Source of the DNA: Oscarella lobularis
Taxonomy: Eukaryota > Porifera > Homoscleromorpha > Homosclerophorida > Oscarellidae
Direction of reading: 5' to 3'
Assembly (NCBI RefSeq): GCF_947507565.1
Contig: NC_089175.1
Location: 6,685,733-6,749,732 of the forward strand
DNA: 64,000 bases
Below, piece after piece: positions 47,850-60,134 of this stretch. Within the stretch, counting starts at the first letter, position 1, and each line of letters opens with the position of its first letter. Position numbers and translations under genes: made by a program. The notes beneath the pieces are model-generated. The model searched no databases, was not told where the DNA came from, and was given only the letters and a program-made list of their open reading frames with translations.

Positions 47850-47965
47850 GGAATACACGGATTGACGCCATCCCCGTGTTATTTACCTTCTAAGATTTCC
47901 ATAAAAGGACTTGTCAACGTATGTAGGGTTGCGCTTGCGCAAGACCCCTTTCGAAGTCGTCATCG
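47850..47965 (-). promoter_or_regulatory. orphan copy of the FReD promoter block
   Basis: GACGCCATCCCCGTGTTATT and CCATAAAAGG (47899-47908) match the promoters at 29150-29245 and 57690-57780. The E-box is lost (CAACGTATG instead of CACGTG) and no FReD gene lies on its downstream side. Confidence 0.55.
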
Positions 47966-49138
47966 TGAACTAGGAGAACTCAGCGGCCAGACGGCTTTCG
48001 TCTCGTTAGCTACAGAATTTCTGATGCTGGCGTCTTTTCGACTGCATTCTGCCCTCATTTCGCCTCGAGATTAGCGAAAGTACGCCCTACTTCTTCCCGA
48101 CTTCACCTACTAGTCTAGTACGTTCGAAACCAGGAGCACTACGGTCACGCAGCCGACTAGGCGACGGTAAGAAAGCCAAACGCAAGCACGCAAACGGCTG
48201 TAATGGAATTTGTTCAAGAATTTCGTTGAAATATTCTAACGCTTGGAATGAAAGACTGCGCAGTAAGGTCCTCGATGTAAATCGGTAAGGAATCCAAGGA
48301 ACCTTATTCATTAATTTATTTAATCCATTGATTAATACCTCTAGTTTTCTGGATGAGTTTTGAAGTGAGCCTCTTCAACAGGAACCGTCTCTCTCTATAT
48401 ATCTCAGTCAGGTATGTCACTTATTCAGTATTTATTCCACATGTCATGTTCTGGCTTCAGATAATTCAACGTCAGATTCTGCTCGATCTTCCAATTTCCT
48501 GTTCGAGCCGACTCTAAAATTTTCGCCAACGCATTTCTGTGAATGAGAGCCAACATTAGAGTGTGTGTGCATACGGATACACATTCACCATAGTTTTAGT
48601 ACGGTCATCAATGCTCACTAGAACGATCTAACGTTATTCTATTCCAACGAAGGCAATCCTTTCTTGCCTGAATTCAATTGTGGATCATATCTCAAAACAT
48701 CTGGATCGTGCATTATGGCTTCTTTAATTATTTATCTCTATACTATTAGATCTATACATGATGACTGTTAGCAGTTTATGCCATTTTCCTATCTGGCTTA
48801 TTGCAACTCATCTCCCTGTCTGATTCTTCAGATGATTATTAAAGATGGCATTAGAAATGTAAGAGACTGAGAGGGTTTCAATTAAAATTGTACTTTCATT
48901 AACGTCAGCATTTCTGTTGCAAACACAACACCACAAACACGTCGCAATATGAGTCATGAAGGTGCGAAGTTACTTTTTGTACTAGTATGTATTTATTCAT
49001 TCCGGAAGTTTATGTCATCTTTTTCAGGTCGTCTAGCTGCAATTGATTTTACGTCAAGGTACGTTTATTCACGTCTAAACTCACACGAACAGGCAAGCAC
49101 AGTCACAGAAACGTTAGTCTCTTTCATGCGAATGCGAT
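47966..49138. other. intergenic flank
   Basis: Upstream-type repeat (47966-48300), the block shared with 32326-32750 (48350-48930), then the 3' flank of the next gene with AATAAA on the minus strand at 49064-49069. No separate gene seen. Confidence 0.5.
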
Positions 49139-50557
49139 TCATGGTTTTTTTCTAAATTTCATTTCAGAAAATGACAATGATGACTTTCCTTTCCATGTGT
49201 ACCAAATGATATAACCCCAGCCATTGCCACTCTGATACAAACCATTCAGGAAAGCGAAATGACAGTTGTTGAACCACCAACCACCTTTCCATTTAGCAGC
49301 ACAGTGGCCATCATTCTTTTCATTATCTTGATCTTCTGTTGAAAACTTCATTCCATTCACGTTTGCATTTGAATTTCCAGACGCTGCTATATCATCACCG
49401 GCTGTACCACTGTATCCACTAACGCTTAGCGTGTATTTGGAATTGGAGTTTCCTACATGAAAGCTACTGTACTTGGCATACGCACTGTTTCCTGAGTAAT
49501 CTTTCAAATCAATTCTTAATTCATTTGCCCCATTTAGCTGCAAAAGCTGGTGAAGAGGAGCTAAGCCAAGCCAATAGTCGCCATGAATATTGCCAAATCC
49601 TCTTTCGTATTCATTCCATCTACGATTAAAGTCAACTGATCCATCCTTACGTCTTTGAAAGACTGTCCATTCTCCGCCGTCGGTCTCCATGTCACAGTAG
49701 ACAGGAACTAGGCCAATTCCCGGAAAGGAAATTGTATGACTGCCACTTGAAAGATGGGGAGACCGTTTATGTAGACAAGAGCAGTCGCAGGAAATGGATT
49801 CAACGATATCTATGCTCACTTTATGAGAAATAGATTTCAGTATATCGAAGCATACCGTACTTTGCAGATCTTGGAGTTGGTTTTGCAGAGACTCGATTGT
49901 ATCGTTTGACATTACCCCAGGAAGACCTTGAATGCCTTGTTCACCTTTCTGATATAAAACGAGTTCTCGAAGTAATTCTTTTAATTAATAGGACATCACC
50001 TCTCCTTTGTGACCATGCTGCCCAATGTGTCCTTTATCACCCTTGGGCCCAACGGGCCCGGTAACGCCAGAATAGCCTCGATTTCCTTTATCTCCTTTTG
50101 ATCCAGCCTTTCCAATCTTTCCCTTTTTAAATAATATGTTTATGTCATCCGGTCTTTTTCTTATTGTACTGGTACCTGTACACCGGCGTTTCCTTTGTCT
50201 CCTTTATCACCTTTAGACCCTCTTGGTCCCAACACCCCTCTCTCTCCAGTAGGACCCTATGACCAATTCAGGTATCATCATCTTGATCATTTTCCAATAC
50301 CTACCGCTCTTCCAAGTGGACCAGGCGGCCCACGTGAACCAATAGTGCCAGGTAAACCTTGAGGTCCTACTGGTCCTGGCAATCCCTGAGGTCCAACGAT
50401 GATGTGTTTATGATCACACGCCGTGGACGATGTCTGCGGCAGAAACACATTCTTTGGACCAAAAATATATTATTTTGTTTCTGTTTGCCTGAGAAGACGC
50501 GTTTGTCACAGCGTAGCCTAGTAGGAATAGGAGCAGCTGCGTTGTCATTGTTCTCAT
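49139..50557 (-). CDS. ficolin-like collagen/fibrinogen lectin, five exons, intact
   Basis: Exons 50557-50489, 50433-50305, 50256-50176, 50122-50000 and 49948-49139 are all phase 0 and total 1212 bases (403 aa). Domains in order: signal peptide (MRTMTTQLLLFLLGYAV); a Cys before the collagen; about 37 unbroken Gly-X-Y triplets across four exon junctions; a neck helix (SNDTIESLQNQLQDLQ) fused to the FReD exon without an intron; the FReD with [44 protein letters not shown]. Two family-defining positions are altered: DQDND is DQDNE at the calcium site, and GGGWTV is GGEWTV. Intron 1 starts GC (CAG|GCAAAC). A CArG/E-box promoter lies at 50668-50690. Likely a secreted oligomeric pattern-recognition lectin. 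Confidence 0.87.
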
Positions 50558-50599
50558 AGAAGTGGTTTGAATTCTTCTCTTCTTCTGCCTGTGCGCTTT

Positions 50600-50692
50600 T
50601 ATGATAAATTTTAGACACGGAAGACAGGGAATGACGCCATCTCCGTGGTAATTACATTTTAGGATTTCCATAAAAGGACTTGTCCACGTGCG
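50600..50692 (-). promoter_or_regulatory. FReD promoter block (CArG + E-box)
   Basis: CCATAAAAGG at 50668-50677 and CACGTG at 50685-50690, about 110-135 bases upstream of the start codon at 50557. Confidence 0.5.
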
Positions 50693-51403
50693 GGGGTAGA
50701 GTCGCGCTTGCGCAAGACCCCTTTCGAGAACGAGGAAAACGCATTAGTCCGGACGGTTTTCGTCTCGTCAGCCGCAGAATTTCTGACGCAACGGAACTGC
50801 TGCGTCTTTTCTACCCTCGTTTCGCCTTGATACATCATAGATTCGCGAAACTACACCCTAGTTCTTCCCGACTTCACCTGCTTTCAAAACCAAGAGCACT
50901 ATACAGTCACGCAGTCGACTAGGCGACGGTAAGAAAGCACGCAAACGACTGTATTGGAGTTCGTTCTGAGCAGGACGAAGAATTTCGTGTGGATCACATT
51001 GAAATATTCAGCGCTTTTCTGGGCTTTGGATGAAGGCGTGCACAATTAGGTCCTCAATATAAATCTGTAAGAATTCCAAGGAATCTTATCTAATAATTAA
51101 TTATGTAATCCATTTTTCAATACGACTAACTAATTCATACAGTTTGTACACATACATAATGTATGTACAGTAGTTTCTTAATGACTTGGATTAATGCGTT
51201 CCTCCAAACAATGCTAAAAGTTCTGGACACAGTCTGAGTCATGAAGGTGCGGAGTTACTTTTATTACCAGTATTTATTTATTCATTCATTCTGGAAGTTG
51301 ATGATACCTTTTTTCAGGTTGTCTAGCTGTAATTGATTTTACGTCAGGATAGATTTATTCACATATAAACCAACACGAACAGGCAAGCACAGTCACAGAA
51401 ACG
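50693..51403. other. intergenic flank
   Basis: Upstream-type repeat of the family, then the 3' flank of the next copy with AATAAA on the minus strand at 51354-51359. No gene seen. Confidence 0.5.
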
Positions 51404-52540
51404 TTAGTCTCTTTCATGCGATTCATGCTTTTTTCTAAATTTCATTTCAGAAAATGACAAGGATGATTGTCCTTTCCATGTGTACCAAATGATATTTTTC
51501 CAGTCACTACCACTGACATACAAACCGTTCAGGAAGGTGCGGTGACAGGCATTAAACCACCAACCACCTTTCCAATGAGCAGCACAGTGCCTACTACCAA
51601 TCTTATCATTGTCTTGATCATTTGCTGAAAACTTCATTCCATTCACGTTTTCATTTGGATTTCCAGACGCTCCAATTGCATCACCTGCTGTACCATTGAA
51701 GCCGCTAACGCTTAGCGTGTACTTGGAACTGGAGTCTTCCACATTGAAGCTACTGTACTTGGCATAAGCACTGTTTCCCGAGTAATCTTTCAAATCAATT
51801 CTTAATTCATATCCATAGTAGTTTATCTGCAAGAACTGGTGAAGAGAAGCTAAGCCAAGCCAATAATTGCCATCAACTTCGCCGAATCCTTTTTCGTATT
51901 CATTCCATCCACGATTAAAATTAATCGAACCTTTCTTTCTTCTTTGAAGACGGTCCATCCTCCACCGTCGGTCTCCATGTCACAGTACACGGGAATTAAG
52001 CCAATTTCCACAAACGAATTTTGAAGCTGCCACTCGAAAGATGAGGAGATCGTTTATGCAGACAGGAGCAATCGCAAGTAATGGATCTTGCGAGATCTAA
52101 GTTCATTTCTGTATTATAATTATCTGCAACTTCTCAAAGCATACTTTGCAGATCATTGAGTTGGTTTTGCAGTGACTTAATTGTGTTGTTTGGCATAACG
52201 CCAGGCAGACCTTGTATGCCTTGTTCACCTTTTTAATACAAGACGACAAGTTCTCGAAATCATCTGTTACATGTAATTAATTGGTAGAAGAGCACCTGTC
52301 CTTTGTAACCAGGCTCCTTTACCACCCATGGGTCCCACGGGTCCCGTGACGCCAGAAAAACCTCGATTTTCTTTATCGTCTTTTGAGCCAGCCTTTCCAA
52401 TTTTACAGTATTTAATTATGTCTTTGGGTAACTTCTTACCATGCTACTGTACCTGTACACCGGTATTTCCTCTGTTTCCTTTATCGCCTTTAAATCCTCG
52501 TGGTCCCATCTCTCTCCAGTACAGTGTAGGACCCTATAAC
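51404..52540 (-). pseudogene. FReD gene with two 1-base deletions, 5' truncated
   Basis: The C-terminal 180 codons of the FReD are open and well conserved ([42 protein letters not shown]). Upstream, one base is missing in the GTCTTTCAAAG motif (GTCTTCAAAG near 51950) and another in the segment before IGLIPVYCDME (near 52010), so the N-terminal FReD is out of frame. A neck exon (about 52130-52230) and two collagen exons (to about 52540) remain. The Cys-collagen and signal exons are replaced by unrelated sequence from about 52560. Confidence 0.8.
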
Positions 52541-52842
52541 CAATTGGCGTACATACCTATATGGTCACTTTTTGTAGTACCTTCTCTAAGGTTAAAATTG
52601 GCTCCCTGGGAGACCTGTTTTAAATCTGCTTTCCTGGAAAGAGTCTCCTTCCCGGAACGTATCAGAGTGTGTTTTGAAGGAAACCAAACATCTGCGTTTG
52701 TGCTTGTGGATGCAGGCGACACAAAATACAAATTATAATTATAATTCAAGTAAACGGTGCTTGACACGGGTACGTTTGCTGACATCTAAATCACGCAGAC
52801 AGGCAGGCTCAGTTACTGAAACGTTAGTCTCTTCAATGCTTT
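52541..52842. other. unrelated insert and 3' flank
   Basis: About 200 bases (52560-52750) have no similarity to the family and break the previous gene. They contain a short TATAATTATAATT run. The 3' flank of the next gene follows; its AATAAA has mutated (AGCAAA at about 52770). Confidence 0.4.
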
Positions 52843-54177
52843 TCATTCTTTCTTTCTAAATTTCATTTCAGAAAATGACAGTGATGACCATCCGTTCCAC
52901 GTGTACCAAGTGATACGATTTGGATCACTGCCACTCTGATACAAACCATTCAGAAAAGAACGATGACAGTCGTTAAACCACCAACCACCTTTCCAGTAAG
53001 AAGCACATTGACCACCATTGTTATCATTGTCTTGATCTTTTGTTGAAAACTTCATTCCATTCACGTTTCTAAGTGAATGTCCAGACGCCGAAAATGCATC
53101 GCCTGCTGTACCACTGTATCCAGTAAAGGTTAGTTTGTACTTGGAACTAGAGTTCCCCACATTAAAGCTACTGTACTTGGCGTACGCGCTGTTTCCTGAG
53201 TAATCTTTCAAATCAATTCTTAATTCATTTGCCCCGTTCAGTTGCAACATCTGGTGAAGAGAAGCTAAGCCAAGCCAATAGTCGCTGCTTAGATTGCCAA
53301 ATCCTTTTTCGTAGTCATTCCATCCACGATTAAAATCAACTGATCCATCCTTTCGTCTTTGAAGGACTGTCCATCCTCCGCCTTCAGTCTCCATGTCACA
53401 GTATACAGGAATAAGGCCAATTCCCACAAAGGCAATTGTAAAACTGCCACTTGAAAGATGCGGAGATCGTTTGTGTAGACAAGAGCAATCACAGCCTTGA
53501 GAGCTCACAATTACTAAAGCACATTCATGTAGTTTAAATCAGTAGTCAATGGCTTGAAACTGTACTTCCCAAATCTTCGAGTTGCTTTTTCAATAGTTCT
53601 ACCGGCATGACACCAAGAGGATTTTGAAGTCCTCGTTCACCTTTCTAACTCAAATCAAGTTCGTCAAACAATCTGTTTAATTAGAGGAAGAGTACTTGTC
53701 CTTTTTCGCCATGCTTCCCAGCCTTTCCAATCTTTCCCTTTTTGATGTAATCAATTACATGTTATTTGCTAATTTCGTTTATCGTTCTATTTCTACCTGT
53801 CCACCGGTGTTTCCTCTTTCTCCTTTATCACCTTTCAAACCTCGTGGCCCCAATAGCCCTTTATCTCCAGGAGGACCCTAACCAACTGACCAATTAAATC
53901 CTATACCACTTGTCATATATGAATACGTACTGCTTGTCCAACTGGACCAGGCGGTCCACGTGAGCCAATTGTGCCAGGTAAACCTTGAGGTCCTACAGGT
54001 CCTGGAAGTCCCTGAGGTCCAACGATATGCTTATGATCACACGCAGTAGACGATGTCTGCGGCAGAAATGGGTACTTAAGCTGAAGGAGAAATATTTTTA
54101 TTGTTTGCCTGAGAAGATGCGTTTGTCACAACGTAGGCCAATAAGGAGAAGAGCAGTTGTGTTCTCATTGATTTCAT
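52843..54177 (-). CDS. ficolin-like lectin with shortened collagen, six exons, intact
   Basis: Exons 54177-54109, 54056-53931, 53877-53797, 53737-53696, 53644-53566 and 53513-52843 total 1068 bases in one frame (355 aa). Signal peptide MKSMRTQLLFSLLAYVV; Cys plus collagen; the fourth exon is only 42 bases (GKIGKAGKHGEKGQ) against 123 in paralogues, an exact 81-base in-frame loss; the neck exon (VELLKKQLEDLG) ends in phase 1 and an extra intron separates it from the FReD, as in the gene at 23977-25394. FRe[46 protein letters not shown]. Intron 1 starts GC. The CArG/E-box promoter is intact (54297-54319). The usual AATAAA is missing downstream. Confidence 0.85.
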
Positions 54178-54224
54178 AAGTGGTTTGAATGAAAGGTTAG
54201 CTCTTCTTGTGTGCATTTATGATA

Positions 54225-54320
54225 AATTTTGGATACGGAAGATACGGAATGACGCCATGCAGCTCCGTGGTATGTTCATATCTCGATTTCTTGAATCCAT
54301 AAAAGGAGTTGTCCACGTGC
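54225..54320 (-). promoter_or_regulatory. FReD promoter block (CArG + E-box)
   Basis: CCATAAAAGG at 54297-54306 and CACGTG at 54314-54319 upstream of the start codon at 54177. The flank to about 54820 is duplicated at 26280-26996. Confidence 0.5.
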
Positions 54321-55160
54321 GGGGGCAGAGTTGCACTTGCGCAAGACCACTTCGATCCTTTTCTCGGGACTCGAAGTCCCCGTGAATTTTGTTTCCGATG
54401 GAAAGGCATGCTTCAGCCACGGCAAAGCTAGTCTAATAATTCTGACATACCTCGTCTTTTCTAAAACATTAGAGGGTGATATACGCCCTCTTTCGATCAC
54501 TACTAACTACTGTACTCTGACGGCGGCGAAAGCCACGCGACGGCGCCAATAATCCTCCCCCTGTCGAATGGTAGAAGGAGGGAATTTATTGAAAACGTCG
54601 AGCTGCGCTGCTGCGAGCCGTCGAAAACGAGGTAGAAGGAGAAAAGAAATGAACGTTTAATGTAAAATTCATCAAACCAATCCGACGATTTAGAGGACAG
54701 AAAATTAGAGAACGTAAGATAAGGAGGACCATGCAGGGAGACCCACCTTATAATCGTATTCAAACGTCGAAATTTTGACTTGGACGATGGCGTATTCATT
54801 CAACAGACGACGCTACGGATCATATTTGATATTAGAAGTTCGGTCAAGCCGACTGCCAGTGTACCAGCGTAATATTATATTATTGGTATTTACACTGATT
54901 ATTCGCGTCTATTTTTCTAAGCAGGTGCTTTTAGGCTTTACTGAAAGGCCAGTCACAAATTCGTCGTCAGAGTTGACACAGTCATGAAGGTACCGAGTTA
55001 CCTTTTTATTTATTTATTTATTTATTTATCCAAAATGATTATTTCATCTTTTCTCAGGTTCGCTAGCTGCAGTTGATTTTACGTTTATTCACATCTAAAC
55101 TCCTACGAACAGTCAAGCACAGTGCCAGAAGCGTTAGTCTCTTCCATGAGATTCATGCTT
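54321..55160. other. intergenic flank
   Basis: No gene. 54325-54820 matches 26500-26996. 54821-55160 is 3'-flank type sequence of a FReD gene, including a (TTTA)n run at about 55000-55030. Confidence 0.5.
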
Positions 55161-55500
55161 TTATTTCATTTCAGAAAATGACAAGGATGAGATTCCTTTC
55201 CATGTGAGCCAAATGATATACCCCCAGCTAGTGCCACTCTGATACAAACCATTCAGGAAAGTATGATGACATGCGTTAAACCACCAACCACCTTTCCAGT
55301 GCGCAGCACAGTGTGTATTACCGGACTTATCATTGTCTTGATCTTTTGTTGAAAATATCATTCCATTCGCTTTTCCACTTCCAGACCGTGTCATTCTATC
55401 ACCGGCTGTACCACTGTATCCACTAACGCTTAGCCTGTACTTGGAAGTAGAATCGGCCACAATAATTTGAATAAAGCAGCTGTATATTTGGGTATACCGA
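55161..55500 (-). pseudogene. 3' fragment of a FReD gene
   Basis: About 105 codons of the C-terminal FRe[40 protein letters not shown]. It begins abruptly at about 55470, upstream of which upstream-type flank DNA follows. It ends early at EMK because the TTTAG of TTTAGAAAAAA is deleted. This whole fragment is absent from the matching position in the first duplication copy (26996/26997). Confidence 0.8.
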
Positions 55501-56221
55501 CTGCATTCTACCCGCGTTTCGCCTCGAAGCATCATGAAATCGCGAAAATAATTCCCGACTTCACCTATTTCCGAAATAAGGAGCTCTGCGATCCCTAAAT
55601 CGACTCGTCCGCGTTATGAAAGTCGAATTCATGGCACGCAATCGACTAGAATGGAGTTCGTTCGCTCACGAACAGAGAAGATCGAGACGCGCGAAGAATT
55701 TCGCGAAAGGCACATTGAAAGTCTCTAACTCTATTACCGGCTTTGGAAAGCGTGCACAAGTACTTCGTCTATCTATATTGGTAAAAAATTAGATTCAAAC
55801 TAAAAAAACCCATTCACTAATTTGTACATCTAGTTTTCCTGATTGCTTTGGACAAGGGCGTATTTATTCAACAAACAATGAAGAACTCGTTTGATATTAT
55901 TGAGAGTTCAGTCAAGCCGTTTGCCAATGTACCAAGTAATATTATAATATTGGTATTTGTACTGAATGAATCACGTTTGTTTTTCTGAGCAGGTGCTATA
56001 TCCTAAGCTCTACTAATAGGCCAGTAAGAAAGTAGTGAGGTTTCGACTCAGTCTCGAAGGTTCTGAAGTCTCTTTCTAGTGTTTATTTATTTATTTATAA
56101 TGGAAGTTAATTGTTGTCTTTTTCTCAGGTCGGCTGGCTGCGTCAGGGTACGTTTATTGACATCTAAACTCACACGGAGAGGCAAGCATAGCGACGGAAA
56201 AGTAATTCTCTTCGATGCAGT

Positions 56222-57632
56222 TCATGCTTTTCTTCTAAATTTCATTTCAGAAAATGCCAAGGATGACCATCCTTTCCATTTGTACCAAACAATGCTATTC
56301 ACGGCAGTACCACTCTTATACAAACCATTCAGGAAGGTGCGGTGACAGGCGTTAAACCACCAACCACCTTTCCACTTAGAAGCACAGTGCGTACTACCGG
56401 ACTTATCATTGTCTTGATCTTTTGTTGAAAACTTCATTCCATTCACGTTTCCACCCGAGATTACAGACGCTGCAATTGCATCACCTGCTGTACCACTGTA
56501 CCCACTAACGCTTAGCGTGTACTTGGAATTGGAGTCTCCCACATTAAAGCTACTGTACTTGGCGTACGCACTGTTTTCTGAGTAATCTTTCAAATCAATT
56601 CTTAATTCATTTGCCCCATTTAGCTGCAAGAGCTGGTGAAGAGAAGTTAAGCCAAGCCAATAATCGCCTTCGACATCGCCAAATCCTCTTTCGTATTCAT
56701 TCCATCCACGATTAAAATCAACTGATCCATTCTTTCGTCTTTGAAAGACTGTCCATCCTCCGCCGTCGGCCTCCATGTCACAGTAGACAGGAACTAGGCC
56801 AATTCCCGGAAAGGAAATTGTATGACTGCCACTTGAAAGATAGGGAGACCGTTTATGTAGACAAGAGCAGTCGCAGGAAATGGATTCAACGATATCTATG
56901 CTTACTTTATGAGAAATAGATTGCAGTATATCGTAGCATACCGTACTTTGCAGATCTTGGAGTTGGTTTTGTAGAGACTCGATTGTGTCGTTTGACATTA
57001 CCCCAGGAAGACCTTGAATGCCTCGTTCACCTTTCTGATATGAAACGAGTTCTCGAAATCATTCTTTTAATTAATAGGACATCACCTCTCCTTTGTGACC
57101 ATGCTGCCCAATGTGTCCTTTATCGCCCTTGGGCCCAACGGGCCCGGTAACGCCAGAATAGCCTCGATTTCCTTTATCTCCTTTTGAGCCAGCCTTTCCA
57201 ATCTTTCCCTTTTTGAAATAATATGTTTCTGTCATCCGGTCTTTTTCTTATTGTACTGCTACCTGTACACCGGTGTTTGCTTTGTCTCCTTTATCACCTT
57301 TAAACCCTCTTGGCCCCAACAGCCCTCTGTCTCCAGTAGGACCCTATGTCCAATTTAGGTATCAGCAACTTGATCAGTTATCACTACGTACCGCTCTTCC
57401 AACTGGACCAGGCGGCCCACGTGAACCAATAGTGCCAGGCAATCCTTGAGGTCCTACTGGTCCTGGCAATCCCTGAGGTCCAACGATATGCTTATGATCA
57501 CACGCAGTGGACGTTGTCTGCAGCAGAAGCACGTTTTTTGGACCAAACATAAATGATTTTGTTTTTGTTTGCCTGAGAAGACGCTTTTGTCACAACGTAG
57601 CCAAGTAGGCAAAGGAGCAGCTGCGTTCTCAT
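56222..57632 (-). CDS. ficolin-like collagen/fibrinogen lectin, five exons, intact
   Basis: Exons 57632-57573, 57517-57392, 57343-57263, 57208-57086 and 57034-56222 are all phase 0, 1203 bases (400 aa). Signal peptide MRTQLLLCLLGYVV; TACDHKHIV puts a Cys just before the collagen; about 37 Gly-X-Y triplets; neck SNDTIESLQNQLQDLQ; FReD with [65 protein letters not shown]. All disulphide and calcium-site residues are present, making this the most canonical copy. Intron 1 (donor at 57572-57571) starts GC. Promoter block at 57755-57777; AATAAA at 56153-56158. Its twin at 27683-29095 has a 2-base frameshift. Confidence 0.9.
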
Positions 57633-57689
57633 TTTATTTCATAGAAGTGGTTTGAATGAAAGTCTTCTTCTGTCTATACGTTCTTTTAT

Positions 57690-57780
57690 GATGAATTTTA
57701 GATACGGAAGATACGGAATGACGCCATCCCCGTGTTATTTACATTCTAAGATTTCCATAAAAGGACTTGTCCACGTGCGG
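57690..57780 (-). promoter_or_regulatory. FReD promoter block (CArG + E-box)
   Basis: CCATAAAAGG at 57755-57764, CACGTG at 57772-57777 and ATGACGCCAT at about 57719, upstream of the start codon at 57632. Confidence 0.5.
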
Positions 57781-58349
57781 GGGTAGGGTGCGCTTGCGCA
57801 AGACGCCCTTCGTTCGACGACGCCATCATGAATTTCCTGACCAGACTCTTCTTGTCTCGTCAGCCACAGAATTGCTGATTTGGCCGTGCTGCTGCGTCTT
57901 CCCAGCTCCATTCTGTCCGTGTTTCGCCTCGAGACATCATCGAATCGTGAAAATACGCCCCTAATTCTTCGCGACTTTAGTCTACCTCCTTTCGAAACCT
58001 GGAGCAACGATCACAAAATCGAATCGGCGACGGTAAGAAGTCAAACGCAAAGCACGCAAACGGCTGCAACGGAGCTCGTTCGCTCAGGAACTGCGAGATC
58101 GACCGAGTCATTAATTTAGCGAAAATCACATAAATTTTCTCCAGGTTTCGGAAATCGTAATACATCGTCCTTCTGAATCGGTAAATAATATAAATCAAGC
58201 AAGAAACCTTATCTATTTAAAAATTAATTAATTAATTAATTAATATATGTTTGCTGTTTTCTAGTTCTCTAGTTCGGACAGACAAGCACAATGACAGAAA
58301 TGTTAGTCTCTTCCATGAGATTCATTCTTTCTAAATTTCATTTCAGAAA
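57781..58349. other. intergenic flank
   Basis: Upstream-type repeat, counterpart of 29246-29830; a run of ATTA repeats at about 58220-58245 is longer here than in the other copy. No gene seen. Confidence 0.5.
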
Positions 58350-59170
58350 ATGCCAAGGATGACCATTTTTTCCATGTGTACCAAGTTATATGCCCCCAGT
58401 TAGCACCACTCCTATACAAACCATTCAGGTGGGTATTAGTACAGGCGTTAAACTACCAACCACCTCTACCAGAGGCACAATGACTATCTCACCTATCGTT
58501 GTCTTGAGATCTTTTGTTGAGAACTTCAAGTTTTGAAATGAATAACCAGAATCTGTCATTGAATTGCCTGCTGTACCACTGTACCCGCTAACGCTTAATA
58601 GCGTGTACTTGGAAGTTGGGACTAGAGTTTCCTACATTAGAGCCACTGTACGTGGCATATGCACTGTTTCCAGAGTAATCTTTCAAATCAATTCTTAATT
58701 CGTTTGCTCCATTTACCTCTAAGAGGTGGTGAAAAGAAGCTAATCCAAGCCATTAGTCACCGCTAAGATTGCCAAATCCTCTTTCGTAGTCAATCCATTC
58801 ACGATTAAATCGACTGATCCATCTTTTCGTCTTTGCAAGACCGTCTATCCTCCGCCGTCAGTTCCCATGTCACAGTAGACAGGAATAAAGCTGATTCCCC
58901 CAAATGAAATTGTAAAGCTGCCACTAGAATGATGGGGTGATCGTCTATGTGAACAAGAGCAATCGCAGCCTTACGAGCTCACTACTACTAAAGCAAATTC
59001 ATATTGTTTTTCTTTGTAGTTCATAGCTCAAACAAAGCAAGTTTACATTGATGTTCTTTTGATTTAATTAATAGCTCATGTTCTTCTTTCAAGGTCTTCA
59101 AGATTTCTTTGCAGTAATTCAGTTGGCATGACACCAGGAAGATCTTGAATTCCTCGTTCACCTTTCTATT
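58350..59170 (-). pseudogene. FReD pseudogene with two nonsense codons, copy 2
   Basis: Same two stops as in copy 1: TAG for Trp (58845-58847) and TAA for Tyr (58753-58755). The neck exon (about 59080-59170) remains and collagen and signal exons are absent. It keeps the GCGTTAAAC bases that copy 1 lost near 29925 but has its own changes (TTTGCAAGACC; one extra base in TTGAGATCTTTTG). Confidence 0.88.
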
Positions 59171-59486
59171 ACGGAAAGAGGTCTGAATGTCATCTGTTTT
59201 ATTATTGGTGCAGCACTTGTCTTTTCACGACTCTTTTGTGACTCAAGCGAATTAAATCAAATTAAACCTAAATCACAGGCAATCTGAAAAAGCAAGAAGG
59301 AAAGAATATGAAAAATGTGCCGTTTATTTCTTATAGTTAGGAAAATAATTCACCATGTAATCGTAAGAAGAACAAAAGACAGAGTCAGAGAAAACACGTC
59401 ATTGTAATAAGGACGCAAGACGGAGTCAAAGAAAACACATTTGTAATATTACTTTGAGAGATCAGTTTGCAACAGTCAGTGAAAGT

Positions 59487-59603
59487 TCACTGTTTCAAGA
59501 ATATCATCAACACGAGAAGAAGTATAATGAGCACAAATAGGAGTAGAATGAGCACAAATTTAATATCGGAGTAAGGTAGCAGATTGGCGACGTTAGGATT
59601 GTG
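59487..59603 (-). CDS. candidate terminal exon with full transmembrane tail (copy 2)
   Basis: After a CACGCAG acceptor the frame reads HNPNVANLLPYSDIK, then 21 hydrophobic residues (FVLILLLFVLIILLLVLMIF plus L), then KQ and stop. The short basic/polar end after the span fits a tail anchor or a type I end. It sits 3' of the CARD remnant on the same strand. The CARD in this copy is broken, so the exon may be a leftover. Confidence 0.35.
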   Translation of the reverse strand, partial: HNPNVANLLPYSDIKFVLILLLFVLIILLLVLMIFLKQ

Positions 59604-60134
59604 CTGCGTGACCGCCTAACAAGCAAAGCACAATTTTGTCAGCTATGAGTGCGGTTAATATATCATGTGGTCGGTCAGTCGCGCATTTCGTGCCACAGGA
59701 TTTGCCTGTATGACGGCGCCATTTCATGACGAGGCTGGCGCCGGATGAGCATAGGCCACCATAGATACCACGAGTGAGTTGAACGAAGAAGAGTCCTGCA
59801 GTCGTGGCTGCAGAAAACCTCCAAACCATGCAGCGCTGAGCTAGCATAGTTTGCATAGCAATGTTTACGCGGTGGCCACAACAGCCACCAATCGAGTTTT
59901 CTTTGGCTTCAATAAGAAGGTGCACTGTAGCCCCGACCAATCGCGGATATAGATGAGACTGGATAGCCCGATTATCCTTCCAGGTTTAAATTGTTTTTTA
60001 CTGGATTTGATTGATCGGAATATTACAGGCAGATTCTGACGTTCTTGCTGGAAACAAGTATTACCCAGTTTTTATACTTCCTGCACATAAGAATTAATTC
60101 TTGTTTGCATTCGGACCTTACCTCTTATTTTGAT

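Noticed and set aside
59593-59940. 115-codon minus ORF next to the transmembrane exon
   Set aside because: Frame is broken by a one-base indel in copy 1 (31090-31353), so it is not conserved as coding; may contain a small exon only.
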